Made by a program: the position numbers and the translations under genes
Notes under the pieces: model-generated
What the model saw: the letters and a program-made list of their open reading frames with translations, nothing else
Told to the model about the DNA's origin: nothing
Database searches by the model: none
Assembly: GCA_905478335.1 (NCBI GenBank)
Contig: CAJQIC010000026.1
Coordinates: 54,088 to 118,087, forward strand
Length of the DNA stretch: 64,000 nucleotides
Reading direction: 5' to 3'
Source of the DNA: an uncultured Bacteroidia bacterium
Lineage (GTDB): Bacteria > Bacteroidota > Bacteroidia > NS11-12g > UBA9320
Shown here: one piece after another, positions 57,121 to 64,000 of the stretch
Numbering within the stretch: the stretch's first letter is position 1
Layout of the letters: each line of letters starts with the position of its first letter

Positions 57121-59082
57121 ATGAAAAGAGCAATACTTTTATCCGCTGTAATGTCTACTATGATTGTAGCTTATGGCCAATCCCCTAAAGACCTACATCA
57201 GCCAAGTGCAACACAGTTAATCCAAAAAGGACAATTGGATGCGGTAGATGGATTTAGATTCGATCAAGCACCTAATGCAGAAACTACAACTCCAGTATCT
57301 CATGGCAAGTATAGATCTGAGGTGTATGATTTCGTTCGCGTTGGAAACACCTATTATGATTTGCAAACAAACGCTTCAATCGGAAGAAGAGCCATTTTAC
57401 ATGCGGATGGAACAATCACTGCAGCCTGGACTTTTTCTGGTAGTTCAAGTACAACATGGCCTGATAGAGGGTCAGCTGTAAATTATTATGACGGGACTAA
57501 CTGGGGTGCAGCTCCAACGGTTTCTACTGAAGATGGGATTAGAACTGGATGGCCATCAATTGGGATGTTGTCAGACGGTTCAATTTATACGGTTGCTCAT
57601 GATCCTGCTAATGGTGGTATGGTTATGACCCAAAACACTGGCAAGGGTAAAACAGATTGGACAGTTACGAAAACTGTGGCAGGAACTAAGATAGGAGGCC
57701 ATCCAGATGGGAATGTGATTTGGAACAGAACGGCTAATTTAGGTGATAAGATGTTTCTTTTAGCAAATTTTGCCGGACAAACAGACGATGATGATGTTTA
57801 CGTTGGTGGAATTGAAAATCCAACTTTGTTTACTCAATCTAATGATGCAGGTAAGTCGTGGTCAACACTTGGTCTTTTGCCAGGATATGATTCAGCTAGA
57901 TATCTTGATGGGGCTGGTGATACATACGCTATCGACGCTAGAGATTCAATCGTTGCGATTGTAATAGCTGGACGTTATAAAGATGTTACGTTATTTAAAT
58001 CAACTGACTCCGGAAGTACTTGGACAACCAGTATTATTGATTCATTTGCTTTTCCACGATTTGTATGGGGAAGTTATTTAGTAGATCCTAATAATCCTGT
58101 TACTTGTAACGACGGATCAGTAGATGTGTTAATTGACAATAATGGAGATGTACATGTGGCTGGAGGCCGAGTGAGCTATTCTGATGATGATACAACTGAT
58201 GATTTAGCACGTTCTGGTAGTTTCTTTGGATTGTATCATTGGAGTGAAAATCAACCGAACTGGAAAGTTTGTGGATTGCCAATCGACATGGACGGACAAC
58301 CTGCAGCAAGTGGAGCGGCATACGATATCACTGCGGAAACAACCAACAGCATGGGAGCCGACGGTAACCCATCAAATGGTTTAGCGTATGCAGCACGTTA
58401 TGGTGGTACGAGTATCTCAACGCATTCAAGTTTATCAGTAGATAAAGACAATAACATTTACGTTACTTGGGATGCACCAGTTGAATTTACATTTAACGAT
58501 TACCTTGCAAACTACAGAGACGTACATATCTCGTATTCAACTGACAATGGAGCATCATGGGCTACAACTCAAAATGCAACACAAATTAGATCACAAGAAG
58601 CAGTATTTGCTTGTTTGACTAAACGTACTGACGATTTCGTTCACTTTATCTTCCAAATGGATGCACACCCAGGAACTAACTTACAGAATAGTGGAACTGG
58701 TAACCTACACCCTAACGTAGAAAATACTATTTACTACGCAGCCATTCCTGTTCAAGATTTGATGGATAGTGTTTTAGGTCAAAACACATTAGAGATTACG
58801 CCAGTAATCAAAGAATCTAAAGTGTTTGTAGTTAGTCAAAACCAACCAAACCCTTTTAGCGATAACACAAACGTTGTGGTATACCTAAGAGCTGGTAGCG
58901 ACTTGACTTGCACAGTAACTGATGCAACTGGTAAAGTTGTTTCAAACCAAGAAATGGGATACAAAGGTGCTGGAAACCACGATATCACTATTGACGGATC
59001 TGAACTAACTTCTGGAGTGTATTTCTATACCTTGAAGACAAAGGACAGTGAAGTAACTAAGAAAATGCAGGTTGTTAAATAA
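57121..59082 (+). CDS. Secreted T9SS type A protein with BNR-like repeats (paralogue 1)
   Basis: The 653-residue protein has a signal peptide (AILLSAVMSTMIVAYGQ) and a body with sialidase/BNR-type propeller motifs such as SNDAGKSWSTLGLL, STDSGSTWTTSIID and STDNGASWATTQ. The tail (VFVVSQNQPNPFSDNTNVVV ... LTSGVYFYTLKTKD) is a type A T9SS domain. The paralogue at 63088 shares long stretches (GKYRSEVYDFV, NYYDGTNWG, GYDS.R...GDGDTYAIDARDS), so the two arose by duplication on either side of the ABC operon. Catalytic residues of sialidases are not evident. A terminator follows at 59128. Confidence 0.88.
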   Translation: MKRAILLSAVMSTMIVAYGQSPKDLHQPSATQLIQKGQLDAVDGFRFDQAPNAETTTPVSHGKYRSEVYDFVRVGNTYYDLQTNASIGRRAILHADGTITAAWTFSGSSSTTWPDRGSAVNYYDGTNWGAAPTVSTEDGIRTGWPSIGMLSDGSIYTVAHDPANGGMVMTQNTGKGKTDWTVTKTVAGTKIGGHPDGNVIWNRTANLGDKMFLLANFAGQTDDDDVYVGGIENPTLFTQSNDAGKSWSTLGLLPGYDSARYLDGAGDTYAIDARDSIVAIVIAGRYKDVTLFKSTDSGSTWTTSIIDSFAFPRFVWGSYLVDPNNPVTCNDGSVDVLIDNNGDVHVAGGRVSYSDDDTTDDLARSGSFFGLYHWSENQPNWKVCGLPIDMDGQPAASGAAYDITAETTNSMGADGNPSNGLAYAARYGGTSISTHSSLSVDKDNNIYVTWDAPVEFTFNDYLANYRDVHISYSTDNGASWATTQNATQIRSQEAVFACLTKRTDDFVHFIFQMDAHPGTNLQNSGTGNLHPNVENTIYYAAIPVQDLMDSVLGQNTLEITPVIKESKVFVVSQNQPNPFSDNTNVVVYLRAGSDLTCTVTDATGKVVSNQEMGYKGAGNHDITIDGSELTSGVYFYTLKTKDSEVTKKMQVVK

Positions 59083-59127
59083 TTATGAATGTTTAATTCT
59101 TAATATTTAATACCAACTAAGAATAAT

Positions 59128-59160
59128 AAAGGGCGCTGAGCAATCAGGGCCCTTTTTTTT
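59128..59160 (+). terminator. Terminator after paralogue 1
   Basis: AAAGGGC pairs with GCCCTTT and the inner CTGA with TCAG around a GCAA loop, followed by eight T. It lies 45 bases after the stop of the T9SS gene. Confidence 0.85.
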
Positions 59161-59179
59161 GTGAAACAATATTTGATAG

Positions 59180-59207
59180 TTGAAAGTTGAGAATTGAAAG
59201 TTGAGAA
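59180..59207. repeat. 14-bp tandem duplication TTGAAAGTTGAGAA
   Basis: Two perfect adjacent copies occur at 59180-59193 and 59194-59207, in a stretch without a gene (59161-59501). Related GACTCA words follow. The stretch looks like low-complexity intergenic sequence. Confidence 0.8.
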
Positions 59208-59375
59208 AGTTTTGACTCAAGACTGATTGACTCAGGACGTAGGACTAAAATTCTGTTCTTCAATCCTCAAATCCTTCTAAACGCAGGAATTAGCTTGCCA
59301 AGAGTATAGAAAATAGAAAAGAGAGAATAGACATAGTTATTACTAGAATCTTACTGATGCACCAAATACGCTATA

Positions 59376-59403
59376 CGTCATTCAGAGCGTAGCGAAGAAT
59401 CTC
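59376..59403. repeat. Possible dispersed intergenic element
   Basis: GTCATTCAGAGCGTAGCG followed by AAGAATCTC resembles the GTCATTC-x-GAGCG-x-AGCGAAGAATC words that are scattered between genes in many Bacteroidota genomes. There is only one copy in this window, so dispersal is recalled, not shown. Confidence 0.4.
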
Positions 59404-59448
59404 TTATGTAATCATTCAGACATTCAATCCTTCAGATGTTCAGACCTT

Positions 59449-59496
59449 CAATCCTCCAATCCTCCAATCCTTCAATCCTTCAATCCTTCAATCCTT
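59449..59496. repeat. Octamer tandem repeat, six copies of CAATCCT(C/T)
   Basis: Six consecutive 8-base units, the first two ending in C and the last four in T, end 6 bases before the stop codon of the ABC ATPase gene. The flanking 60 bases contain looser copies (CAATCCTTCAG, CAGACATT), so the array extends in degraded form to about 59415. Confidence 0.85.
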
Positions 59497-59501
59497 CTAT
59501 C

Positions 59502-60179
59502 TCATAAAACCCGTCCATCATGTAACTCAATAATGCGTCCCGTTTTATTGGCAAAATCTAGGTCGTGTGTTACCACCAATAACGTTTTGTTATACGTTTC
59601 CGTTAAGTCTTTAAAAATGTTAAACACGATGTCTGCATTCTTACTATCCAAGTTGCCCGTCGGCTCATCGCACATGATAAGTAAAGGGTCGTTAATCATA
59701 GCTCGTGCGATAGCCACACGCTGTTTCTCACCCCCCGATAACTGGTAAGCCATTTTTCTTGCTAGTTTTTCTGTACCTAAATCTTTCAAATAACCATAGG
59801 CATTGTGCTCTAGTTCCTCTTCGCTCACTTTGTTGAGTTTGAACCCGGGAAGCATGACGTTCTTTATTGCCGTAAATTCATTAAGCAAATAATGGAATTG
59901 GAAAACAAAACCAATTTTCTCATTCCTAATGGCGGCAAGCTCCTTTTCTGTTTTATTACGAACGCCAATCCCGTCGATGAGAAGCTCTCCGGTAAAGTCG
60001 GTATCCATGGTAGAAAGAATATAAAGCAACGTTGACTTACCACTACCAGACCGTCCAATAATCGACGCGTATTCTCCTCGATCAACCCGAAAAGAAACAT
60101 CTTTTAAAACATCAACCGTAACAGGGTCATTAAATGACTTGTATATGGAACGTGCTTCTAACGCGATAGTGTTTTCCAT
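59502..60179 (-). CDS. ABC transporter ATP-binding protein (LolD/MacB type)
   Basis: The 225-residue ATPase has Walker [10 protein letters not shown], the Q-loop [10 protein letters not shown], the signature [16 protein letters not shown], Walker [14 protein letters not shown] and the switch histidine in VVTHD. The family is that of the LolD/MacB/FtsE exporters. It follows the permease gene without a gap (TAA then ATG), so the two proteins form one complex. Substrate is not shown by the sequence; lipoprotein, peptide or antibiotic export are all possible. Confidence 0.95.
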   Translation of the reverse strand: MENTIALEARSIYKSFNDPVTVDVLKDVSFRVDRGEYASIIGRSGSGKSTLLYILSTMDTDFTGELLIDGIGVRNKTEKELAAIRNEKIGFVFQFHYLLNEFTAIKNVMLPGFKLNKVSEEELEHNAYGYLKDLGTEKLARKMAYQLSGGEKQRVAIARAMINDPLLIMCDEPTGNLDSKNADIVFNIFKDLTETYNKTLLVVTHDLDFANKTGRIIELHDGRVL

Positions 60180-61439
60180 TTACTTTCCTCTAATTATTAT
60201 CACTGGATCAACCTTGCTCGCCTTTTTCGCTGGTAACCAACCGGCTAAATATGTCGTCAACATGGCAAATAAAATGGCTATCGCGTAATACTGCAGTCCA
60301 TAATCAATAGGGTAGGTGTCAACCGTTGGCAAGGATGGTGCACTGAACGGAATCGCATCTATGCCGAGAGACATTAATACACCGAAAATGATACCTCCAA
60401 AAGCACCAGCTACACCAATGCTTAATGATATTGAGATAAATATTTTCTTTACATCGCTGCCGGCAAAGCCTGTCGCTTTTAGGATGGCAATGGTATCCAT
60501 TTTTTCATAAATCAACATGTTGAGAATGTTGTAAATCCCAAAACCCGATACGATTAACAAGGTAATTCCTACGGCATAGGATATGATGGACCTCACACTG
60601 CTACCAGTTTCAAATTGGGCGTTGGCGGTTTGGATGTCTTCCGCGTCAAGACTAAACAAATTTTCGTATTCAACAGCTAATGTCGGAGCAATGTCTAGGT
60701 CTTTGAGCTTAATTTGAATGTCACTAATATAATTGCTGTTCACACCCAGCAGTTTTCGTGTGGTTGTCAAACTGGCGAAGCTTTGTCGTTTATCTATCTC
60801 AGAAAGCCCCGATTCGTAAATCCCAATTACTTTTAAAGGAAATTGCTCTCCTCCTGCAGCCGTTACCGTTACAATATCATCTACTTTAGCATTAATGATG
60901 TCTGCAACACCTTGACCGATAATGATGCTATTCGAAATCGTTTGGAGGTCTTGGTAGTTTCCTTTGATTACATAGTCGCTGAAGGCAAATAGTTTGGCTT
61001 CTTGCTCAACATCTAATCCGTTTATGATGCCGTTTAAATCAATATTTCCCAGGTTGTAAAAAACCTGATCTGTAATTTTTGGAGCTACGCCTAAAACGCG
61101 GTCATCACTCTGGAGCTTCTTGACTATTTGTTGCGCATTATAAATTTCCTTTCTTTTTTTTCCTGGCTTTACTGAACTAATAAAGTTATGATAGTCTTTA
61201 AACGCATCACTCATATCAATCGGCTGCAATTTTGATGGCTGTATGTCGTTGTACAGCCGAACATGCGGAGTGCGGTTTAGTACAATGCCATCTAATAAAT
61301 TATTTAGGCCTTCCATAAAACCCAAAAGCGTTACAAACAGTGCTATGCTAAACGTAACACCTATGGCAGCCACCATGGTCTGTTTCCAACGTGCGCGCAT
61401 AAGCGCAAGGGCAATTTCCGATAGGTGTTTTAACTTCAT
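60180..61439 (-). CDS. ABC transporter permease (MacB/FtsX type)
   Basis: The 419-residue permease has one N-terminal membrane helix (VAAIGVTFSIALFVTLLGFM), a ~240-residue periplasmic MacB-type domain, and three C-terminal helices with the FtsX motif YEKMDTIAILKATGFAGSDV. This is the mechanotransmission type of ABC transporter, which works from the periplasmic face. It overlaps the adaptor gene by 4 bases and directly precedes the ATPase gene. The operon order is adaptor, permease, ATPase. Confidence 0.93.
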   Translation of the reverse strand: MKLKHLSEIALALMRARWKQTMVAAIGVTFSIALFVTLLGFMEGLNNLLDGIVLNRTPHVRLYNDIQPSKLQPIDMSDAFKDYHNFISSVKPGKKRKEIYNAQQIVKKLQSDDRVLGVAPKITDQVFYNLGNIDLNGIINGLDVEQEAKLFAFSDYVIKGNYQDLQTISNSIIIGQGVADIINAKVDDIVTVTAAGGEQFPLKVIGIYESGLSEIDKRQSFASLTTTRKLLGVNSNYISDIQIKLKDLDIAPTLAVEYENLFSLDAEDIQTANAQFETGSSVRSIISYAVGITLLIVSGFGIYNILNMLIYEKMDTIAILKATGFAGSDVKKIFISISLSIGVAGAFGGIIFGVLMSLGIDAIPFSAPSLPTVDTYPIDYGLQYYAIAILFAMLTTYLAGWLPAKKASKVDPVIIIRGK

Positions 61440-62524
61440 TCTTGAGGTAATTCGATTCGTGTCGTTTCATTTATGCCGTCGATTATTTCAACCAAGTCGT
61501 AATCCATTAAGCCGGTTTCAACTTTTTGCAGTGCGCCACTGGGTAACATAACTGCTGAATCATTAATGAGGTATTGCCTTGGAATCGTTAAAGCACTGTC
61601 TTTCGTGTTCACCAGTATACTCGCCTCGACTGTTAAATTGGGGAAAAGCTCCTTGGGTTTTGTGGTGAAAATAGCTTCTGCTTGAAAAGAGCGGGTTCGT
61701 TTATTCATCATTGGGTCGATAGCAATAATTTTGGCTTCAAAAACTTGCGTTTTATAACTGTCCATCCGTATGATTACCCGTTGTCCCTTTTTAACTTTAA
61801 CAATGTCTAATTCATCAATACTTAGTTCAATGATGAATTCTTCAGTGCCAATAATGACAACAGGTTCTTGGGTGTTTATGACTTCGCCTGCTTCTTTATT
61901 AATCCTATAGACCACGCCATCGATTTCACTTTTTATGATGTAATCATCCTCCATTAATTTGGCGATTTCCAAATTGTTTTTGCTTTGATCTGAGGCCAAT
62001 TTAAGTTGACGTCTAAGGTCATTGTAATTCGTTTTGGCCCTGGCTAAATCAACTTTGGCGTTTTGATAAGCCAATTCTTTTCGCTCAAGCTCCAATTTAG
62101 TGCCGATGTTTTTATCCCAAAGTTTTTGCTGCCTTTGATATTGCATTGAATCATTCAATAATTTTTTTTGGGCCAAATCAACCGCTTTTTTGCCATCGCG
62201 TAATTTGCTGTTGTTTATTCGGTAGTCGGCAGCGATAGAAGCGAGTCTAGCGTTTTCAGTAGACAGCTGTTGTGTGTTGTTGTCCATTTGAAAAATCGGA
62301 CTTCCTTTTTGGACAGGAGTACCTTCGGTTACAAATATTTCTTTGACAATATTGTTTGGCTTTCCAAAAACCTCATACTGGTTTTTGCTCTTAATATAGC
62401 CGGATGAATAAACGCTTTCCGTTATGTTTTTTATCTCTGGTGTGGTTGACTCTTTTTTGTCTTTGCATGATGTTAATAGCACGGAAACGATTGCAGAAAA
62501 GGCAAGTAATACTTTGAAGTGCAT
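61436..62524 (-). CDS. HlyD/MacA-type periplasmic adaptor lipoprotein
   Basis: The product from ATG 62524 (362 residues) has a lipobox (VLLTSC) and the membrane-fusion-protein order: half-motif FVTEGTPVQKGSPIFQMD, a long helical hairpin, and the second half DYIIKSEIDGVVYRINKEAG, then beta-barrel strands. In MacAB-type systems the adaptor links the permease to an outer-membrane channel; no TolC-like gene is in the window. The frame is open to a TTG at 62557 but this would hide the lipoprotein signal. It overlaps the permease start by 4 bases. Confidence 0.92.
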   Translation of the reverse strand: MHFKVLLAFSAIVSVLLTSCKDKKESTTPEIKNITESVYSSGYIKSKNQYEVFGKPNNIVKEIFVTEGTPVQKGSPIFQMDNNTQQLSTENARLASIAADYRINNSKLRDGKKAVDLAQKKLLNDSMQYQRQQKLWDKNIGTKLELERKELAYQNAKVDLARAKTNYNDLRRQLKLASDQSKNNLEIAKLMEDDYIIKSEIDGVVYRINKEAGEVINTQEPVVIIGTEEFIIELSIDELDIVKVKKGQRVIIRMDSYKTQVFEAKIIAIDPMMNKRTRSFQAEAIFTTKPKELFPNLTVEASILVNTKDSALTIPRQYLINDSAVMLPSGALQKVETGLMDYDLVEIIDGINETTRIELPQE

Positions 62525-63087
62525 GTTGGGTCTAGCGTTGATTGTTGTTCTATTCAATTTCCAGTAATTATGGATGTACCATCTAAGTCCTCACAAACAA
62601 AAGTTAACGGACAGTAAGTCAGGATCTACTGTTTGTGTCTTCCACTTAAAATAGGCTACACTCCAAAGTTAAAACAGATTGAGAAGTAACAAGTGGGTAT
62701 TGGCCATTCTTTTGACTGTTTTTTATCACTGTCTCCGATTATCAAGTTATCTATACAGAAGTCAGTCATTATGTTAATCTATAAGCTAAACAATCATTTA
62801 GCACAAGTTATGGTATGCGGGAGAGGGTGTAAATGAAAAAAGCCCACGGTGATGTGAGCTTTCGTTAGGCATTGTAGAATTTTAAACTATTCTGCTTTTT
62901 GAAGAGGAATTGTTTTTGGGTCGGTTATAGGCTGATAAGCCTAATGAGAGAAAACACGGAAGCCCTAATGAAAGATAAGGGTTTGCAAAACTGAAAGCGA
63001 TACAAGGTTGATAGGCGCATAAAAGGTGCCGGCTGCCAAGCCATTTTTGATTATTTCCTTATATTCATAATCTGAAAAGTAGTTATT
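62525..63087. other. Intergenic region before paralogue 2
   Basis: About 560 bases without a convincing gene. It holds the minus-strand terminator at 62835-62862 and, upstream of it on the same strand, a 39-codon open frame (62925-63044, MAWQPAPFMRLSTLY ...). The frame has no SD and no recognised relative. A promoter for the adaptor operon probably lies near 62525-62600 but was not identified. Confidence 0.5.
62835..62862 (-). terminator. Minus-strand terminator with no assigned gene
   Basis: On the minus strand AAAGCTCAC pairs with GTGGGCTTT (one U-G wobble) around a 6-base loop, followed by six T. On the plus strand the same position is a C-A mismatch, so it can act only for minus-strand transcripts. 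It implies a short transcript arriving from about 62880-63080. Confidence 0.65.
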
Positions 63088-63969
63088 ATGAAAAAATCAA
63101 TCCTGTTTCTAGCACTGATATCTGTATCCAGTTTGGGGTACAATCAATCCATTAAAAACCTAGCTAAACACAGTTCCAGCGAACTTTCTCCGAAGTATAC
63201 CGGCAGTGCTGTGGATGCGCCCAATTTTGTTTTAACACCTACCGATGATAACAGAAGCAGCACAATGGGTAAGTACCGTTCAGAGGTATACGATTTTGTC
63301 GAAATAGGCAATACATACTACGATTTACAGTCAAATGCTTCGGTTGGACGCCGGGTGATGTTGCACGATGACGGCACCATTACAGCCTCATGGACTTATA
63401 GTGGTACAGCAAGCACAACGTGGCCAGACCGTGGAGGAGCGGTGAATTATTACGACGGAACCAATTGGGGAAGTGCTCCAACGGCTCGCGTAGATAACAT
63501 GCGAACAGGATGGCCTTCCATTGGTCAATTAGCTGACGGATCGATGTATATGGTTACCCACGATCCTGCCGCAGGCGGAATGTTGGTGACACGCAATACA
63601 GGTAAAGGGAATTCGGACTGGACATCAGACGGAAGCAAGGTGATGGAACACGCTACAGGCGAGCTAATATGGAATAGAACGGCGAATTTGGGTGATAAAA
63701 TGTTTTCGTTATCTGCATTTTGGGCAACGAATACTGGAGACATAACTGTTGAAGGAATCGTTAATCCTGTGATGTTTTCGCAATCCGACGATGCAGGTAA
63801 AACATGGACACCACTTTCTTTGTTGCCGGGTTATGATTCGACGCGTATTATAGAAGGCGATGGCGACACCTATGCCATTGATGCAAGAGATTCTACCGTG
63901 GCTATTGTGATTGGTGGGACGTACAGAGATGTAACACTTTTTAAATCGAATGATTCGGGCTCAACTTGA
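63088..63969 (+). CDS. Secreted BNR-like T9SS-type protein, paralogue 2, frameshifted and cut by the window end
   Basis: The frame starts with a signal peptide (MKKSILFLALISVSSLGYNQ) and is collinear with the protein at 57121. It breaks at TGA 63967-63969: the paralogue reads SGSTWTTSIIDSFAF, and here the DNA gives SGST-stop, but restoring one G (TGG ACG) gives the same SGSTWTTSIIDSFAFP to the window end. So one base is missing at about 63967-63968. The gene continues beyond 64000 in the other frame, and its T9SS tail is not visible. Either a damaged gene or an assembly error. Confidence 0.8.
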   Translation: MKKSILFLALISVSSLGYNQSIKNLAKHSSSELSPKYTGSAVDAPNFVLTPTDDNRSSTMGKYRSEVYDFVEIGNTYYDLQSNASVGRRVMLHDDGTITASWTYSGTASTTWPDRGGAVNYYDGTNWGSAPTARVDNMRTGWPSIGQLADGSMYMVTHDPAAGGMLVTRNTGKGNSDWTSDGSKVMEHATGELIWNRTANLGDKMFSLSAFWATNTGDITVEGIVNPVMFSQSDDAGKTWTPLSLLPGYDSTRIIEGDGDTYAIDARDSTVAIVIGGTYRDVTLFKSNDSGST

Positions 63970-64000
63970 CGACTAGCATCATTGATTCGTTTGCCTTCCC

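Overview
The window reads as one chromosomal stretch of a Bacteroidota genome, most likely a free-living, probably marine member of the Flavobacteriales. The grounds are: several proteins ending in type IX secretion (T9SS) sorting domains (type A at 3813, 27682, 39140, 48976 and 57121; type B/CHU_C at the end of a 4014-residue protein); a Bacteroidota-style promoter (TAnnTTTG -7 box) before rpsA; a GroEL with a GGM tail; mevalonate-pathway genes with a GYDIA-type GHMP kinase; and families largely confined to the phylum (GSCFA, DUF6090, LptE/SecG/MiaB neighbourhood). No tRNA, rRNA, CRISPR array, prophage or insertion sequence was recognised.

Layout. 1-3.7 kb, minus strand: rpsA, an EVE-domain gene, pyrR and the start of pyrB, the last three coupled by 4-bp overlaps. 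3.8-6.3 kb, plus: a secreted T9SS protein and a di-haem MauG-type lipoprotein. 6.3-13 kb, minus: groES-groEL, preceded by a miaB / sigma-54 activator / lptE / hypothetical / secG run. 13-27 kb, plus: a lipoprotein with an in-frame stop close to its C-terminus, a GSCFA protein and a 12-kb gene for a giant surface protein carrying twenty ~76-residue repeats. 27-34 kb, plus: a string of small accessory genes (CIA30-like, T9SS, DUF4375, PaiB-like, SRPBCC, DUF4926, a DUF6090-ankyrin fusion, a methyltransferase) and a remnant of an AraC-type regulator. 34-41.9 kb: a DUF3089 hydrolase, an FAD amine oxidase-like lipoprotein, a DEAD-box-type helicase, rmlD and a T9SS NHL-type protein. 41.9-45.7 kb, minus: GYDIA GHMP kinase, diphosphomevalonate decarboxylase, mevalonate kinase and a UbiA prenyltransferase, i.e. 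isoprenoid precursor synthesis next to a prenyl-chain user. 45.8-57 kb: mixed housekeeping and surface genes (J-domain protein, VWA protein, choice-of-anchor-V T9SS protein, queuosine precursor transporter, TPR protein, glycosyltransferase, NhaD antiporter, an HsdR-N nuclease-like protein, holA). 57-64 kb: two paralogous BNR-like T9SS proteins flank an adaptor / permease / ATPase ABC export operon; the second paralogue has a one-base frameshift at the window edge.

Most interesting are the giant repeat protein (six-unit higher-order duplication and two carbohydrate-binding-like domains apparently inserted inside Ig-like domains), a strong Shine-Dalgarno on rpsA in a phylum that seldom uses one, a sigma-54-like promoter on groESL near an activator gene without an N-terminal sensor domain, and four separate signs of gene decay or non-canonical decoding (13813, 28881, 33283, 63967). 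No wholly new multi-gene system could be demonstrated from the sequence alone.
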